Positions 9,320-18,469 of a DNA stretch of 25,964 nt are shown here, piece after piece. Numbering within the stretch: the stretch's first letter is position 1; each line of letters opens with the position of its first letter. The DNA is taken from positions 1 to 25,964 of the forward strand of contig MPUH01001019.1 of the NCBI GenBank assembly GCA_001970955.1, given 5' to 3'. The notes under the pieces were generated by a model. The model searched no databases. It worked only from the letters and a program-made list of their open reading frames with translations, and was not told where the DNA came from. Both the position numbers and the translations under genes were made by a program. This DNA is from Stentor coeruleus (taxonomy: Eukaryota; Ciliophora; Heterotrichea; Heterotrichida; Stentoridae).

Positions 9320-10147
9320 TTAATACTTAAAAGACATACTGTGTACAAGTTCTTCTTGACTGAGGCTATGAAGAATAGGGAACTCTCGTTCTTTTTGGAT
9401 AATCGTCATGCAGCTTTTACGAGTAGGGCTATTAGGAGGGTTGAATCTATGAGAATTGGTCGAACTCGGAGGAGTTTCTTGAGCTATTTTATAGGTTGAA
9501 ACTTTCTTGGTATTTTGAATTTTACGTAATTTAATATATTCATAAGTTGTAAGCTTCTTGCACTTCAAGTACAAGTGAAACAATATTAAATAACTAACGA
9601 ATATCAAAGTTGTAAGATTAAAAATTGAGTCTACAATCAAAATTCCATACTTATATTCTGATACGCTAATGATTGAATTCATTTCAATAATAAAAAGCAC
9701 TAAAATATTAAAATCTAAAATTGCAATCAGGAAAATGAATAAGGTATAGTTTTTCTTGCCAATACAATTATTAAGCCATTTGCAATGATGATCAAATTCT
9801 TCAACACATCTATCACATCTTCCACAATGCTTTGACGTTTTTGAAACATACGAACTGCACACAGTACAATAAAAAGTTATACTTTCGCCTGTTTCAAGGC
9901 TGTATAAAATTTACGGTGGGGGTTCAGCATTAAGGTCAATACTTGGTATAGATTTTGTTGCTAGAAATCCTGTTAAAATAAGAATTAGACTTGAGATGTA
10001 AAACAAAATGTATAGAAAAATCTCACCTGGACTATAGTTATCTTGTACCGTAAAAAATATAGGAACCAGTATATGCCATAGTTCAATGATCCAACTTAGG
10101 ACTTGAAAAGGATGCAAGGGAAGAGAGAAACCATTTTTTGTTAGCAT
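9320..10147 (-). CDS. DHHC-type protein S-palmitoyltransferase (two exons)
   Basis: Joining exon 1 (9915-10147) and exon 2 (9320-9899) across a 15-nt intron gives 270 residues. The enzyme transfers palmitate from palmitoyl-CoA to protein cysteines at membranes. The N-terminal NGFSLPLHPFQVLSWI resembles the ZDHHC1/11 group. Membrane segments lie at about 16-34, 42-63, 130-153 and 163-189. The cysteine-rich domain runs from C89 to about C123, with the catalytic DHHC at 114-117 inside FDHHCKWLNNCIG. A TTYE motif (the conserved TTxE) is at 195-198, just after the fourth span. The tail is Ser/Pro/Thr-rich, with likely phosphorylation sites. The start ATG at 10147 begins the conserved NGF block closely. 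It ends with TAA. Confidence 0.9.
9900..9914 (-). other. 15-nt spliceosomal intron in the DHHC gene
   Basis: On the minus strand the sequence is GTAAATTTTATACAG. Without removal the frame stops at the TAA inside it. With removal, the frame reads AEPP-PLETGESITFYCTVC into the cysteine-rich domain. It splits a Pro codon after its second base. Introns of 15-16 nt are characteristic of heterotrich ciliates. Confidence 0.93.
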
Positions 10148-10754
10148 TATAATATAAGTAGGATAATGATCGAATGGTTTTGCTAGGGTTTTATGGATTT
10201 AAAAATTGCCTGAAGAGATTATTTAGTAAATGATTCGATTTACAGATTAGTATAATAAATATATTAGAATTATAGGAATATTATTAGATGTTATGTTTAA
10301 TATTGGAAGGAGTTTTGGATAAGACTTTAGTTTGGTAAATGCATGGATATTGGATTACTAGTGATTATTTATTGGAATTGAATAGATTAATGATTTTTGG
10401 TATATTTCTGAGTGAATATGGACTATCTTCCTTAATGGTAATATGAAAGAAATTATTGTTTGTGCTTTAAAAATAATTTAAAGTAACAAGAATTACCACT
10501 GTTAAGAGCAATTAGAAGAATTGAATTAATGTTAAAGAAAAATGCTAAATAAGGAAAGGAAAGCCTGAGGTTTGATAAAGACTAATAAAAATATAAATTA
10601 AAAGAATTATTGTCAATAAATGGATTAATTCTAATCTGACTTGCACTTTAACAGAAACTAGTTTTTTATTTGAATTAATTCATTTCATAATTTATAAATT
10701 TTACGATATGAAAGATAGCTGGGTTATATACAAAATGAATAGATTTCAAATACT
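10148..10754. other. Intergenic, one weak protein-like stretch
   Basis: 5' flank of the DHHC gene. Around 10460-10640 on the plus strand a frame with several TAA stops reads QELPLLRAIRRIELMLKKNA and then GKESLRFDKD. This is not AT-rich noise in composition and may be a further relic lying just upstream of the transposase remains, but no family is recognised. Confidence 0.3.
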
Positions 10755-11572
10755 AATGTTTTTTTACTGAATTTAAGAAAATTTCAAAAGATTTTATCAG
10801 ATGAAGTCCAATGTGAGACGTATTTATTTCAGATGGGTTTTTCCAAAGCGGAAAAATGCAGTAAATGCAATAAAATTATGATTTTAAGTAAGAATTAAAA
10901 GGTATTTAATTGCTCAGATAAACCGCACAAGCAAATTAATACAAGGAAGGGACTGTATTTGAATCAAAAACTTCCAATCTAAGTTATTTTTTTTACTTGG
11001 CAGATTATGATCAAGTAAAGTAGGTGCAAGATCTGCAATTTCTTTGAGTGGATTATCATCTACTACTGTTACAGACTATTTTAAAGAATTTAGAGAAAGA
11101 ATTCAAATGGAAGTTGGAAAAATAAATAAAATAAAGGTGGTGAAAAGATATACAGTAAAAATTGATGATTGTAAATTCGGGAAGCGTAAGCATAATAGAG
11201 GACATTATGTATCTAGCTCATGAATTCTTGGAATTTTTGATAACTCACCTGATAAAAAGTTATTTCTAGTTCATGTCCCTTATCGGAGTTAAATAACACT
11301 AGCAAATGCTATCTTAAATCACGTTTATAATGGAAGTGTAATTATTACTGATGGTTGGAAGGGATATAATAATCTAAAGAATTATTATAAGTATTTAGTT
11401 GTTAATCACAGTTTATACTATAAAGATCCTGATACTCAAACGCATACAAATGCGATTGAAGGTACCTGGAATGGTATCAAACATCAAATTTTGCCAGAAA
11501 TAGAACTAGCACTATTCAACTTATTTAGATCTTTTCATTTGGAGAAGAGTTAATAAAAATCATCTGCTGTAG
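10755..11572 (+). pseudogene. Broken IS1595/Merlin-type DDE transposase
   Basis: Remains of an ISXO2-like (IS1595/Merlin) transposase. In order: an N-terminal part (FQKILSDEVQCETYLFQMGF), a zinc ribbon (KCSKCNK about 10854-10874, then FNCSDK), and, after a frameshift near 11010-11020, SLSGLSSTTVTDYFKEF, VKIDDCKFGKRKHNRGH (first catalytic Asp region), VIITDGWKGYNNL (second Asp) and THTNAIEGTWNGIKH (the family's N-x-IE block). A second frameshift separates the end, FIWRRVNKNHLL, which stops at 11570-11572. In-frame stops include TGA at 11221, at the position where the family has Trp before the F/L-G strand, and TAA at 11290. I found no terminal inverted repeats. It is inactive, and its stop lies 28 nt before the WD40 start codon. 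Confidence 0.85.
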
Positions 11573-11600
11573 CCAAATCATCCACAGCATTTATAATTAA

Positions 11601-13310
11601 ATGGAAAAATGCCCTTATAGTACTGAAAATCCAGAAAATCTTAACGAACCTAACCCAAGTAATCTATACAAACAATATTTTATAAACAATATTCAAGATA
11701 CAATTCTAACTAAACTTAATAGCAAAAAGCAATTACAATTATATTCCGCAATACAAGGTAGAATCAATTTGATACAAGATTGGAAAGAAACAATCTTCAA
11801 CTCTTTTGTCGAACCCCTAAAATTATCCTACAATAATCTTCTTGATGCATCTATATCTGAACTTATTACCTTACAAAAAAAATTCAAATATACTTCATCA
11901 GAACTTCTTCAGATAGATAGAATCCTTAACAATTGGATTTACCTTCCAAGCTTAGAAATATTATTAAGTTCTTGCCCAAACTCTTCAGAAGAGCTTTTTA
12001 TCTATAAGCCAAAGCTCGATCCCACAAAAATCAAAGAGACAAAAGAAATGATCTCAAAAGAATACAATCTTTTAATAGAAGGCCATGTTAGAAAAATTAT
12101 ATGCATGTGTCTTAGCGATGATAATAGATATCTAGTAACTGGTTCTGAAGATAAAACTATTCGTATATGGGATATAATTGATAATCGTCAAATATCAATA
12201 ATATCAGGACATGAAAGTACAGTAACCTGCATATCCCTATCACTAAATAATACTTTTATTGTTTCAGGATCAACTGATTGCACGATAAGATTATGGGATT
12301 TTCAATCAAAAGACCAAAGATCATTTTTCAATTTCCATTCGAAAGTAAACTGTTTAGTTATAGCAAAAAACGACACAATAGTCGTTGTAGGTTTTGACGA
12401 TAACTTTATAAGAGTGTTAGATTTAGTTACAAAACATGAAATACAGTCTTTTTATCAAAGCAAACCTGTGAACTACTTAGTTATATCCTATGATACTCAA
12501 AAACTAATCTCAGCAAGTCGTTTTGAAAGTTTAAAATGTTGGGATTTGAATGATTTCAGCAATGAAGACATACTAAAAAGTCAAAGCGAATCAACAATTT
12601 GCTTATCAATAGCAAAAAATGGACATTATATTATATATGGTAACCACATAGGTGCAGTGATTATAGTAGACTTGAAGAATAAATCTATTATAAAAGAGTT
12701 TAAAAGTAACAAAGGGCGACCCCTATCTGTAGCCATAACTGAAAACAGTACTTATGCAGTAGCTTCTTTTCCTGAAAGTATCATAAAAATATATAATCTC
12801 TCAGCATTTAATGTCGAAACTATAAATACCGAAAGTAAAGATATCAAATTATTATCTGTAACTAATGATCAAAACTTCTGTATTTGTCTAACTTATGATG
12901 GGTTATTATCCAAATTAAACTTATCAACTAAAGAAATAGAAGATATAAGACCATGTCATAGTTATGTAGTAACTTGTTTTACTTTTACACAAAACGGGCA
13001 ATTTCTAGCAACAGGTTCTGGAGATGCTGGTGTGAGGATATGGAATTTATGGAATAAAACTCAAGAGTTGATTGTCATTCATAGGGATTGGGTTAGTTGT
13101 GTGAAATTTTCACCTGATGATAAGATTTTAGCTATTGGAAGTTGGGATAAGGTTGTGACTTTGTGGAATGTTAAGGAAGGAAAAGTTTTAGAATTTGTGG
13201 ATGGGCATAATGACAAGGTTAAGAGTTTGGGGTTTACTAAAGATTCTAAGTATTTAGTTGTAGAGGAATTTGGTAGAAAAGTTAGAGTGTGGAAAATTAA
13301 AAAGGAGTAG
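11601..13310 (+). CDS. WD40-repeat protein
   Basis: A 569-residue protein with a helical N-terminal region (1-155) followed by WD40 repeats from about 158 to the end. Clear repeats include GHVRKIICMC...GSEDKTIRIWD (161-191), GHESTVTCIS...GSTDCTIRLWD (203-233), HSYVVTCFTF...GSGDAGVRIWN, HRDWVSCVKF...GSWDKVVTLWN and GHNDKVKSLGF to VRVWKIKKE at the terminus. The central repeats are degenerate. About nine to ten blades are plausible, so possibly one enlarged or two propellers. WD40 proteins are scaffolds; nothing here tells the partner. The start is 28 nt after a dead transposase, so the promoter probably lies in or replaces transposon sequence. Stop TAG. Confidence 0.88.
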   Translation: MEKCPYSTENPENLNEPNPSNLYKQYFINNIQDTILTKLNSKKQLQLYSAIQGRINLIQDWKETIFNSFVEPLKLSYNNLLDASISELITLQKKFKYTSSELLQIDRILNNWIYLPSLEILLSSCPNSSEELFIYKPKLDPTKIKETKEMISKEYNLLIEGHVRKIICMCLSDDNRYLVTGSEDKTIRIWDIIDNRQISIISGHESTVTCISLSLNNTFIVSGSTDCTIRLWDFQSKDQRSFFNFHSKVNCLVIAKNDTIVVVGFDDNFIRVLDLVTKHEIQSFYQSKPVNYLVISYDTQKLISASRFESLKCWDLNDFSNEDILKSQSESTICLSIAKNGHYIIYGNHIGAVIIVDLKNKSIIKEFKSNKGRPLSVAITENSTYAVASFPESIIKIYNLSAFNVETINTESKDIKLLSVTNDQNFCICLTYDGLLSKLNLSTKEIEDIRPCHSYVVTCFTFTQNGQFLATGSGDAGVRIWNLWNKTQELIVIHRDWVSCVKFSPDDKILAIGSWDKVVTLWNVKEGKVLEFVDGHNDKVKSLGFTKDSKYLVVEEFGRKVRVWKIKKE

Positions 13311-13540
13311 GCTTTTAAGATTATGATTGAAAGAAGGTGATTGGAATAGTTTTAGATTTTTATGAAATGATTTTTAATTAGTTGAAATATATAATATTAT
13401 ATTATATTATATTGGATAATAGATTTTGCTTTAGTATTTCATGTTGCGATATTTTATTTAATTTTAACATAAACTAATGATAGAGTTGAGTTATATATCT
13501 TAGATCAAAATGATATTTATCATTGGTTAATTAACTCTTA

Positions 13541-13989
13541 GTATGGCCATGGACCAATTGTTTGAAACTTCAAAACTTTCCAAAATAAATTTTAGCTTTG
13601 TCATAATAAAGGAGAATATCTAAGGGAAGGTTACCTTAAAGAGCCTGTTCTTAATAATTGGGGGGAAATTTTTACTTTCTTCTATTGAACATATCGATTA
13701 GAGTCATCCTACACTCAACATTTCAGAAACGCTTTATAATACTGAGCCTATTCAGATATTATAATTTTTTTTCTCTAGCAATATACTTGAATCTATAATA
13801 AAACATGAAAATCAAGTTTTTAAATCAAGGAAATATTTAAGTGCCAAAAATAATAGATTAACTATTAGGTACATCAAATAGTTGTTGAAAGAATTAATAG
13901 ACTAAAATTACCTTATCAATTATGATAATAAGAATCCTAAAAAACAGCAGTTAAGAGGTATAAAAATGAATAGAAAGTTTAAAAATTGA
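13541..13989 (+). pseudogene. Decayed ORF, possibly transposase-derived
   Basis: From the ATG at 13541 a frame reads MAMDQLFETSKLSKINFSF and continues through TAA, TAG, TAA, TAG and TAA to a TGA at 13987-13989. Protein-like stretches are SHPTLNISETLYNTEPIQIL, FFSSNILESIIKHENQVFKS and NPKKQQLRGIKMNRKFK. The block before FFSSNILESII vaguely recalls the N-terminal part of piggyBac transposases, and KKQQLRGIKM their K-P-x-K-x-GIK block, but I am not sure. Every stop could come from a Gln or Trp codon by one transition. Confidence 0.3.
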
Positions 13990-14271
13990 TTATTTTCGTG
14001 CTTGAAATTATAGTTTGCAATTTATCGATTTAGTTCATTCTTGATAGTGGAATTTTCTATAATCATAAGTGTCAATTTTTTTATATTAATTGTTGTCTAA
14101 TCAAAGTGAATATGCTGAGAAAATTGTAAATTGCTTATTGGCACTTTAAAAGATACTTTTTTACCAAAAAGTTTTTTCTTAGATCAGACTTCTATGATTA
14201 TATTTAAAAATAGTCATAGCAATTTAATTTCGAATAGCAAATTATATAGCAAGAATATAACTAAGCTAAAT

Positions 14272-14531
14272 GATTGATTACCCTGCTATATAAAATCAAA
14301 TTACAAATATATAACAAACTATCAATAAAAATTTACTTTAACATAAAAATGTCAAACTCTTCACAAAAACTTAAACTAAAAAACTCATCAATCTCATCCA
14401 NCGATTGATTACCCTGCTATATAAAATCAAATTACAAATATATAACAAACTATCAATAAAAATTTAATTTAACATAAAAATGTCAAACTCTTCACAAAAA
14501 CTTAAACTAAAAAACTCATCAATCTCATCCA
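14272..14531. repeat. 129-bp direct duplication flanking an assembly N
   Basis: Bases 14272-14400 and 14403-14531 match along 129 bp with one difference (C at 14336, A at 14467), separated by N and C at 14401-14402. This could be a real tandem duplication, or two allelic or contig ends joined by the assembler. Each copy has an ATG-started short frame (MSNSSQKLKLKNSSISS). I do not call it a gene. Confidence 0.9.
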
Positions 14532-14677
14532 ACATAAACTATTAACAAAAAAACCCTCAACAAGCCAACTTCATCAATCAACTAAATCAATCCTAAGATA
14601 CTCTAAACCTTAAAATCTTTTTTCTTCTCAGCATTTCTACTAAACACTACATCTTTCATAAGCAAAGCCTAGTTTAA

Positions 14678-15553
14678 ATGTTATTAATGGAAGGACACAG
14701 ACCAAAAACCCGAACCGAACTCCATGAAAAAAGAAAGCTCGAAATGCGTAAACTCAGCGGAGACTTCATAGAAAACTATATAAACTCCCGACCACTTTTT
14801 CTTGAATTCCCATGTCAAACGTTTACCCCCTCAATAATTGTCCCAAGTCCATACATTCACAACCCTAAAATCATTTCAAAATCCCAACTAGACTCTTATC
14901 GTCGCAAGAAAGGCCTAGAAGAAAACGAGCAGACCAAAAACTTTAACTGTAAAACCCTAGCTGAAAGAATTGAAGAAAGAGAACTTTTATCAATGCTCCA
15001 ATCACCAATGCTGAAAATAAAAAAGAAAATAGAACAGCAAAGGGAAATTGACCTGAAAAAATGTGAAGACAAATTTAGTAAACGGCCTTCAGGCGTACAT
15101 GGAGAAGAGCTTCCAAAATTCAGCGAGCATTTGCAGGGTTATTGGAAAATAAAAAAAGGTTATATCGAAAATCCTGATATGAAAAATAAGGAACGATCTT
15201 CATCAAGGCCAATATCTGAGTTTTGTCGACTAAGAGTTAAAAGTTCTTCAGTTGATTGCGAAGTTACCCTTAAACCTGGAGAAATCAACCCATTCCCTAA
15301 TTTTACTCCTCCAGAAAGTGAAGTAACTAGCTTTAGAACCAGTTCTAGGTCTTTTTATAATGATGAAATGCTTTTTTCTAGACCAGCAAGCCAAATGTCG
15401 CAAGGCTCGAAAACTAGTAAGCCTTCAAGGGCAATGACTGCTAGCGAGAAGCCAAGAATTAATAACAAAACTAGACCTTTGACAGCAAGTTTTGGTTCTA
15501 AGCCTTCATCAGCTTTTAAGAGGAGTTTGATAAGGTCCAGTGGGTTTCAGTAA
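14678..15553 (+). CDS. Basic Ser/Arg/Pro-rich protein, function unknown
   Basis: A 291-residue (or 288 from the ATG at 14687) basic protein without membrane segments or a recognised catalytic domain. Residues 1-30 are highly charged (RPKTRTELHEKRKLEMRK); residues 95-135 are helical and charged (LAERIEERELLSML, KKKIEQQREIDLKKCEDK). The C-terminal third is disordered and has repeated RP-x-S/T motifs: SSRPISEF, SRPASQMS, SRAMTASEK, TRPLTASFGSKPSSAF. Such tails are common in ciliate cytoskeletal or basal-body proteins and would suit microtubule binding and phosphorylation; this is inference. The two candidate ATGs are close together; the first follows AAA. Stop TAA. Confidence 0.75.
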   Translation: MLLMEGHRPKTRTELHEKRKLEMRKLSGDFIENYINSRPLFLEFPCQTFTPSIIVPSPYIHNPKIISKSQLDSYRRKKGLEENEQTKNFNCKTLAERIEERELLSMLQSPMLKIKKKIEQQREIDLKKCEDKFSKRPSGVHGEELPKFSEHLQGYWKIKKGYIENPDMKNKERSSSRPISEFCRLRVKSSSVDCEVTLKPGEINPFPNFTPPESEVTSFRTSSRSFYNDEMLFSRPASQMSQGSKTSKPSRAMTASEKPRINNKTRPLTASFGSKPSSAFKRSLIRSSGFQ

Positions 15554-15618
15554 TTGGTAATTTGTATTGTATAAGGATTAGAAGGTTATAGAGATTACAC
15601 TAATTATGTATATCATTG

Positions 15619-15840
15619 TTAATCATCACCTACTGCTTGGGTAATTCTGATTGTATAAGTAAGATGGACTTTCATCCCTGGAGGTACTTCGATACTTGTG
15701 TTTCTTGAATGAGCTTGTTTGTTCATAGCAGCTACTTTCTCTCTCGCTCTCTTTAAAAATCCCACTTTTTCTCCCGGATATTTCAAAGTTGATGATCTTC
15801 TAAATCTTGTTCTTTCACCAGGCTGACTACAAGTTAGCAT
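15619..15840 (-). CDS. Small basic hypothetical protein
   Basis: A 73-residue Arg/Lys-rich protein, beginning MLTCSQPGERTRFRRSSTLK and ending with a beta-like segment VHLTYTIRITQAVGDD. Its base composition (more G and C at codon positions one and two, AGA for Arg) matches the confident genes rather than the spacer, and the opposite-strand frame is AT-rich. It is convergent with the preceding plus-strand gene, the stops 65 nt apart. RRSS could be a kinase site. No family recognised. Stop TAA. Confidence 0.65.
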   Translation of the reverse strand: MLTCSQPGERTRFRRSSTLKYPGEKVGFLKRAREKVAAMNKQAHSRNTSIEVPPGMKVHLTYTIRITQAVGDD

Positions 15841-16125
15841 CCGTTAAATATTTTAAAATGGCATTTTTAAAGCAATTACCAAAATTATCTAAATCAATAT
15901 CCTTATTATTCTCTATTATTCACTATTATTCTCTATTAAAAAATCATTCACACTATATTCATTTTAACATAAATTTCATAAAATCTATCATAATCAAAAA
16001 AATAAAATTTGCACTTTTCCAGTTTACAAGACTAGTATTTATATTAAAATCTAATATTCTTAGATTTAATATTTAATAGGCTTACTTTAAAATTTAGCGA
16101 TTGAATCTTAATATGTGGTAATAAA

Positions 16126-16395
16126 ATGAATGATCATATCAAGGTAAACTCGGCTGCGAAAAAATTTATCCACCCAAAAGTTTTGAGAGTGCTTGAGAAA
16201 TTTGCTCCAGTCAGCCCTATACTGGTGCCTAAGGATCAGGATCAGCCTCGGGAAGGAATACTTTGCACATGCCATTCTAAATGTCTAGAAAGCCATTTAA
16301 TTCCCAAGCAAGAAGTGATAATTAAGGCTTCTACAGTGCTCAACTTAAATAGTTCCTTACTCAAGCGTAGGAGAGTATTCCAAAAGAGTAATTGA
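16126..16395 (+). CDS. Small hypothetical protein ending in TGA
   Basis: An 89-residue protein with no recognised domain. It is basic, with a Cys pair and His (CTCHSKCLESH, about 47-57) that could bind metal. Composition is clearly coding-like (VNSAAKKFIHPKVLRVLEKF at 7-26; Pro- and Asp-rich middle). This is the only CDS annotated here ending with TGA; if TGA were Trp the frame would run ten codons further to TAA (FSNKLIYK after the TGA). The gene is head-to-head with the small minus-strand gene at 15619-15840. Spacer 15841-16125 between them holds only AT-rich sequence. Confidence 0.55.
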   Translation: MNDHIKVNSAAKKFIHPKVLRVLEKFAPVSPILVPKDQDQPREGILCTCHSKCLESHLIPKQEVIIKASTVLNLNSSLLKRRRVFQKSN

Positions 16396-17796
16396 TTCAG
16401 TAATAAACTAATTTATAAATAAAGCTTTACTATATATCTTATTATGCTATTCAAGAAAAATTCTTTTATGATTAAAAAAATTCTTAAGGGGTTAATATAT
16501 TACTATCAAAAAGTCTATATGAAAATCTAAAAGCGTATATTGTGATTATTTAGGAAATATTTTTTGATTGTTAGATTTTTTTTTTTAAATTAGTGTTAAA
16601 TTGTTGATTTATTGTAGTCTTTATTATGGAAAGCCTTAAGGTTAGATTGAGATTGTAAAATATATTAGAAATTTGGATAAAAGATAAATATGTGAGGTAA
16701 ATACTAAAGAGCTGAAAAAACTGGAAACATGCAAGATGCTATAATTTAAGTCTTCAAGAATTTTAGTCTAATAAAATGATTCTAGATTTTGGATAATCTA
16801 ATCATTATAAACTTTGGTTGCTTGCCTTGTCTGTGCAGTTTTTTAATCATTTTCTGTGCTTTAGTTATATGATCAATTAAGGGACTTTTATTGGAAATTT
16901 TTATGCAATTTTATGAAAACTTTTAATTTAGACTTCCAATCAATATTTATAAAGTTATACCAAGTTAAGATAACTAAAATACCTTATTCCGAACGATTTT
17001 GTTCATTCCTAGAAGCTTGGTAAAAATTATCATTTTATATATGAACTATTTATACATAATTTTAATTATTTACCTTTGGGTGCTAAGAATAATTCTGACT
17101 GTAAGGTTTTTGTATTTAAAATAAATATTAAATTATGTAGTAACTTAAGTTTATTTATTATCTTATCTACTTAAAGAAATTAATAGTTTTTGCTTCATGG
17201 CAATAATATTCTCAATACTTTAGATAAGAAAAATGATAAAAGCTTAATTTAAAATAGAATATTTTGATTTTGTTGACTTAAGGTTAATAAGATTTAAGGT
17301 TTATAATTAAATTGCTGTAGTTTGAGTGTAAATCATTCTGCTATTATAATTTTTGATTATCCCTAAGACATTTTCGAAAATACATGCTGCTCATGATTAT
17401 CACTTGAGTTTATAGAATATTTTTATAAAAATTGCCTTCATATTGATTTCTCATCAACATTTCTTTATTGATTTTAGATATTGAGATTTTCGTTTGCTCT
17501 TTATTCCTGAATAATGGTTTATGTAATAGTGAGTATTTGAAAATAGACTTAAACAATTTATGAGTATTCGATTTAGTTTAAAGCTTTAAAATGCTTTTTA
17601 AAAGTTAGAAATACAACTAAAAAAAGCGAGATCTTAATAATTTAGTTTTGTTATATTATTTAATAGCCAGGAAATATCAAATATATTTATTTATATCATA
17701 CAATAGCCTAATCGCCGATCTCACAGTTTATTTACTTTTCTTGACATAAACTCCTTAAAACAGCATTAACTAGGAGTACATTAAAATATAGAAGAA
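16396..17796. other. Long intergenic region, one possible minus-strand relic
   Basis: No intact gene, RNA gene or clear repeat. On the minus strand at about 16770-17080 a frame broken by TAA/TAG codons contains LIDHITKAQKMIKKLHRQGK and QPKFIMIRLSKIQNHFI, and further upstream TKLLGMNKIVRNKVF. That is unlike the background and could be a degraded protein-coding element, but I cannot name a family. The rest is AT-rich. Confidence 0.3.
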
Positions 17797-18413
17797 ATGA
17801 CAAGTGAGGCAGCACCCAAAGTAGAAATAAAAGAAAATACACAAGAATCAAGTGTTTTAGCAAACCTAAATAAGCGTAACAACAAAATCCCACTAGAAAA
17901 TAAACCTGAAACTAAGTCATACCAACATAAAAAAAGCATTAATTTATCCTTATAAAATTCTTATAAACACCGCTTACCCGCTTACCCGCGAGCCGCTATG
18001 TCCTAAAAGTGTATTTAAATTTATTTCAAAAAAAATTCCTAAATATCAACATTATTCTTATATATATTCCTCTAATATCCTCTACTCCCCTATAAAATAT
18101 CACGTCCTAACACATTAAAGTATGAAAAACGAGTAGCATTCTAAAAAAACTCATAAAAAACGAATATTTTGCCGGCTCACAAAAATTATATAACCTGCAC
18201 AAGCACTATTGTTCCATAATCATCCCAAACCAAAACTTCCAAGTTTTTATCTTCAAGGATAACCCAATAATCTCAAACCAAAAACTCCGAGTTTTCAAAA
18301 ATAAAGTCTATAAAAGCATGCTTCAATACCTTAAGTTCAACATGAAAAAGTTCAAAAACAACCAAAGGAAACAAAGGCAAAAAGTTATAAACATTATATT
18401 TCTCAAAGCTTAA
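17797..18413 (+). pseudogene. Two unassigned open stretches, possible broken gene
   Basis: A Met-started 52-residue frame (17797-17955) is charged and disordered: MTSEAAPKVEIKENTQESSV, later LENKPETKSYQHKKS. After a GC-rich patch and several stops, a second frame (18126-18413) is open for 95 codons without an early ATG. It includes FAGSQKLYNLHKHYCSIIIP and FQVFIFKDNPIISNQKLRVF, and has a basic end (KKFKNNQRKQRQK). Both look coding-like. They may be separate small genes, or one decayed gene. No 15-nt intron linking them was found. Family unknown. Confidence 0.3.
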
Positions 18414-18469
18414 ACTTATCATAATAATCTCTTATAGACTATTAGCATGATTAAAGGTTATAAAAACTA

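Larger units (their letters stand above)
13311..14677. other. Intergenic region with relic ORF and duplicated assembly join
   Basis: No intact gene. A short ATATT-rich run lies at about 13387-13414. A decayed frame (13541-13989) and the duplication around the N at 14401 are listed separately. From 14532 to 14677 the flank of the next gene is C/A-rich on the plus strand, as seen upstream of several genes here. Confidence 0.5.

Noticed and set aside
9313-9350. Fusion of the MGC protein to the DHHC tail by a tiny intron
   Set aside because: The available GT...AG pairs give 8, 14 or 21 nt, none of which produces the needed frame change with a 15/16-nt length.
9296-9499. Plus-strand 67-codon frame over the DHHC 3' end
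   Set aside because: Shadow of the DHHC and MGC genes on the other strand; no independent support.
11530-11600. Terminal inverted repeat of the Merlin-type element
   Set aside because: No inverted partner of this end was found upstream of the transposase remains.
13387-13414. ATATT-type short repeats as a CRISPR or satellite
   Set aside because: Only a few imperfect units, explained by AT-rich slippage; no spacer structure.
15807-16076. 89-codon plus-strand frame
   Set aside because: Composition is almost only Ile, Phe, Lys, Leu, Ser and Asn, as AT-rich spacer gives, and its start overlaps the better-supported minus-strand gene at 15619-15840.
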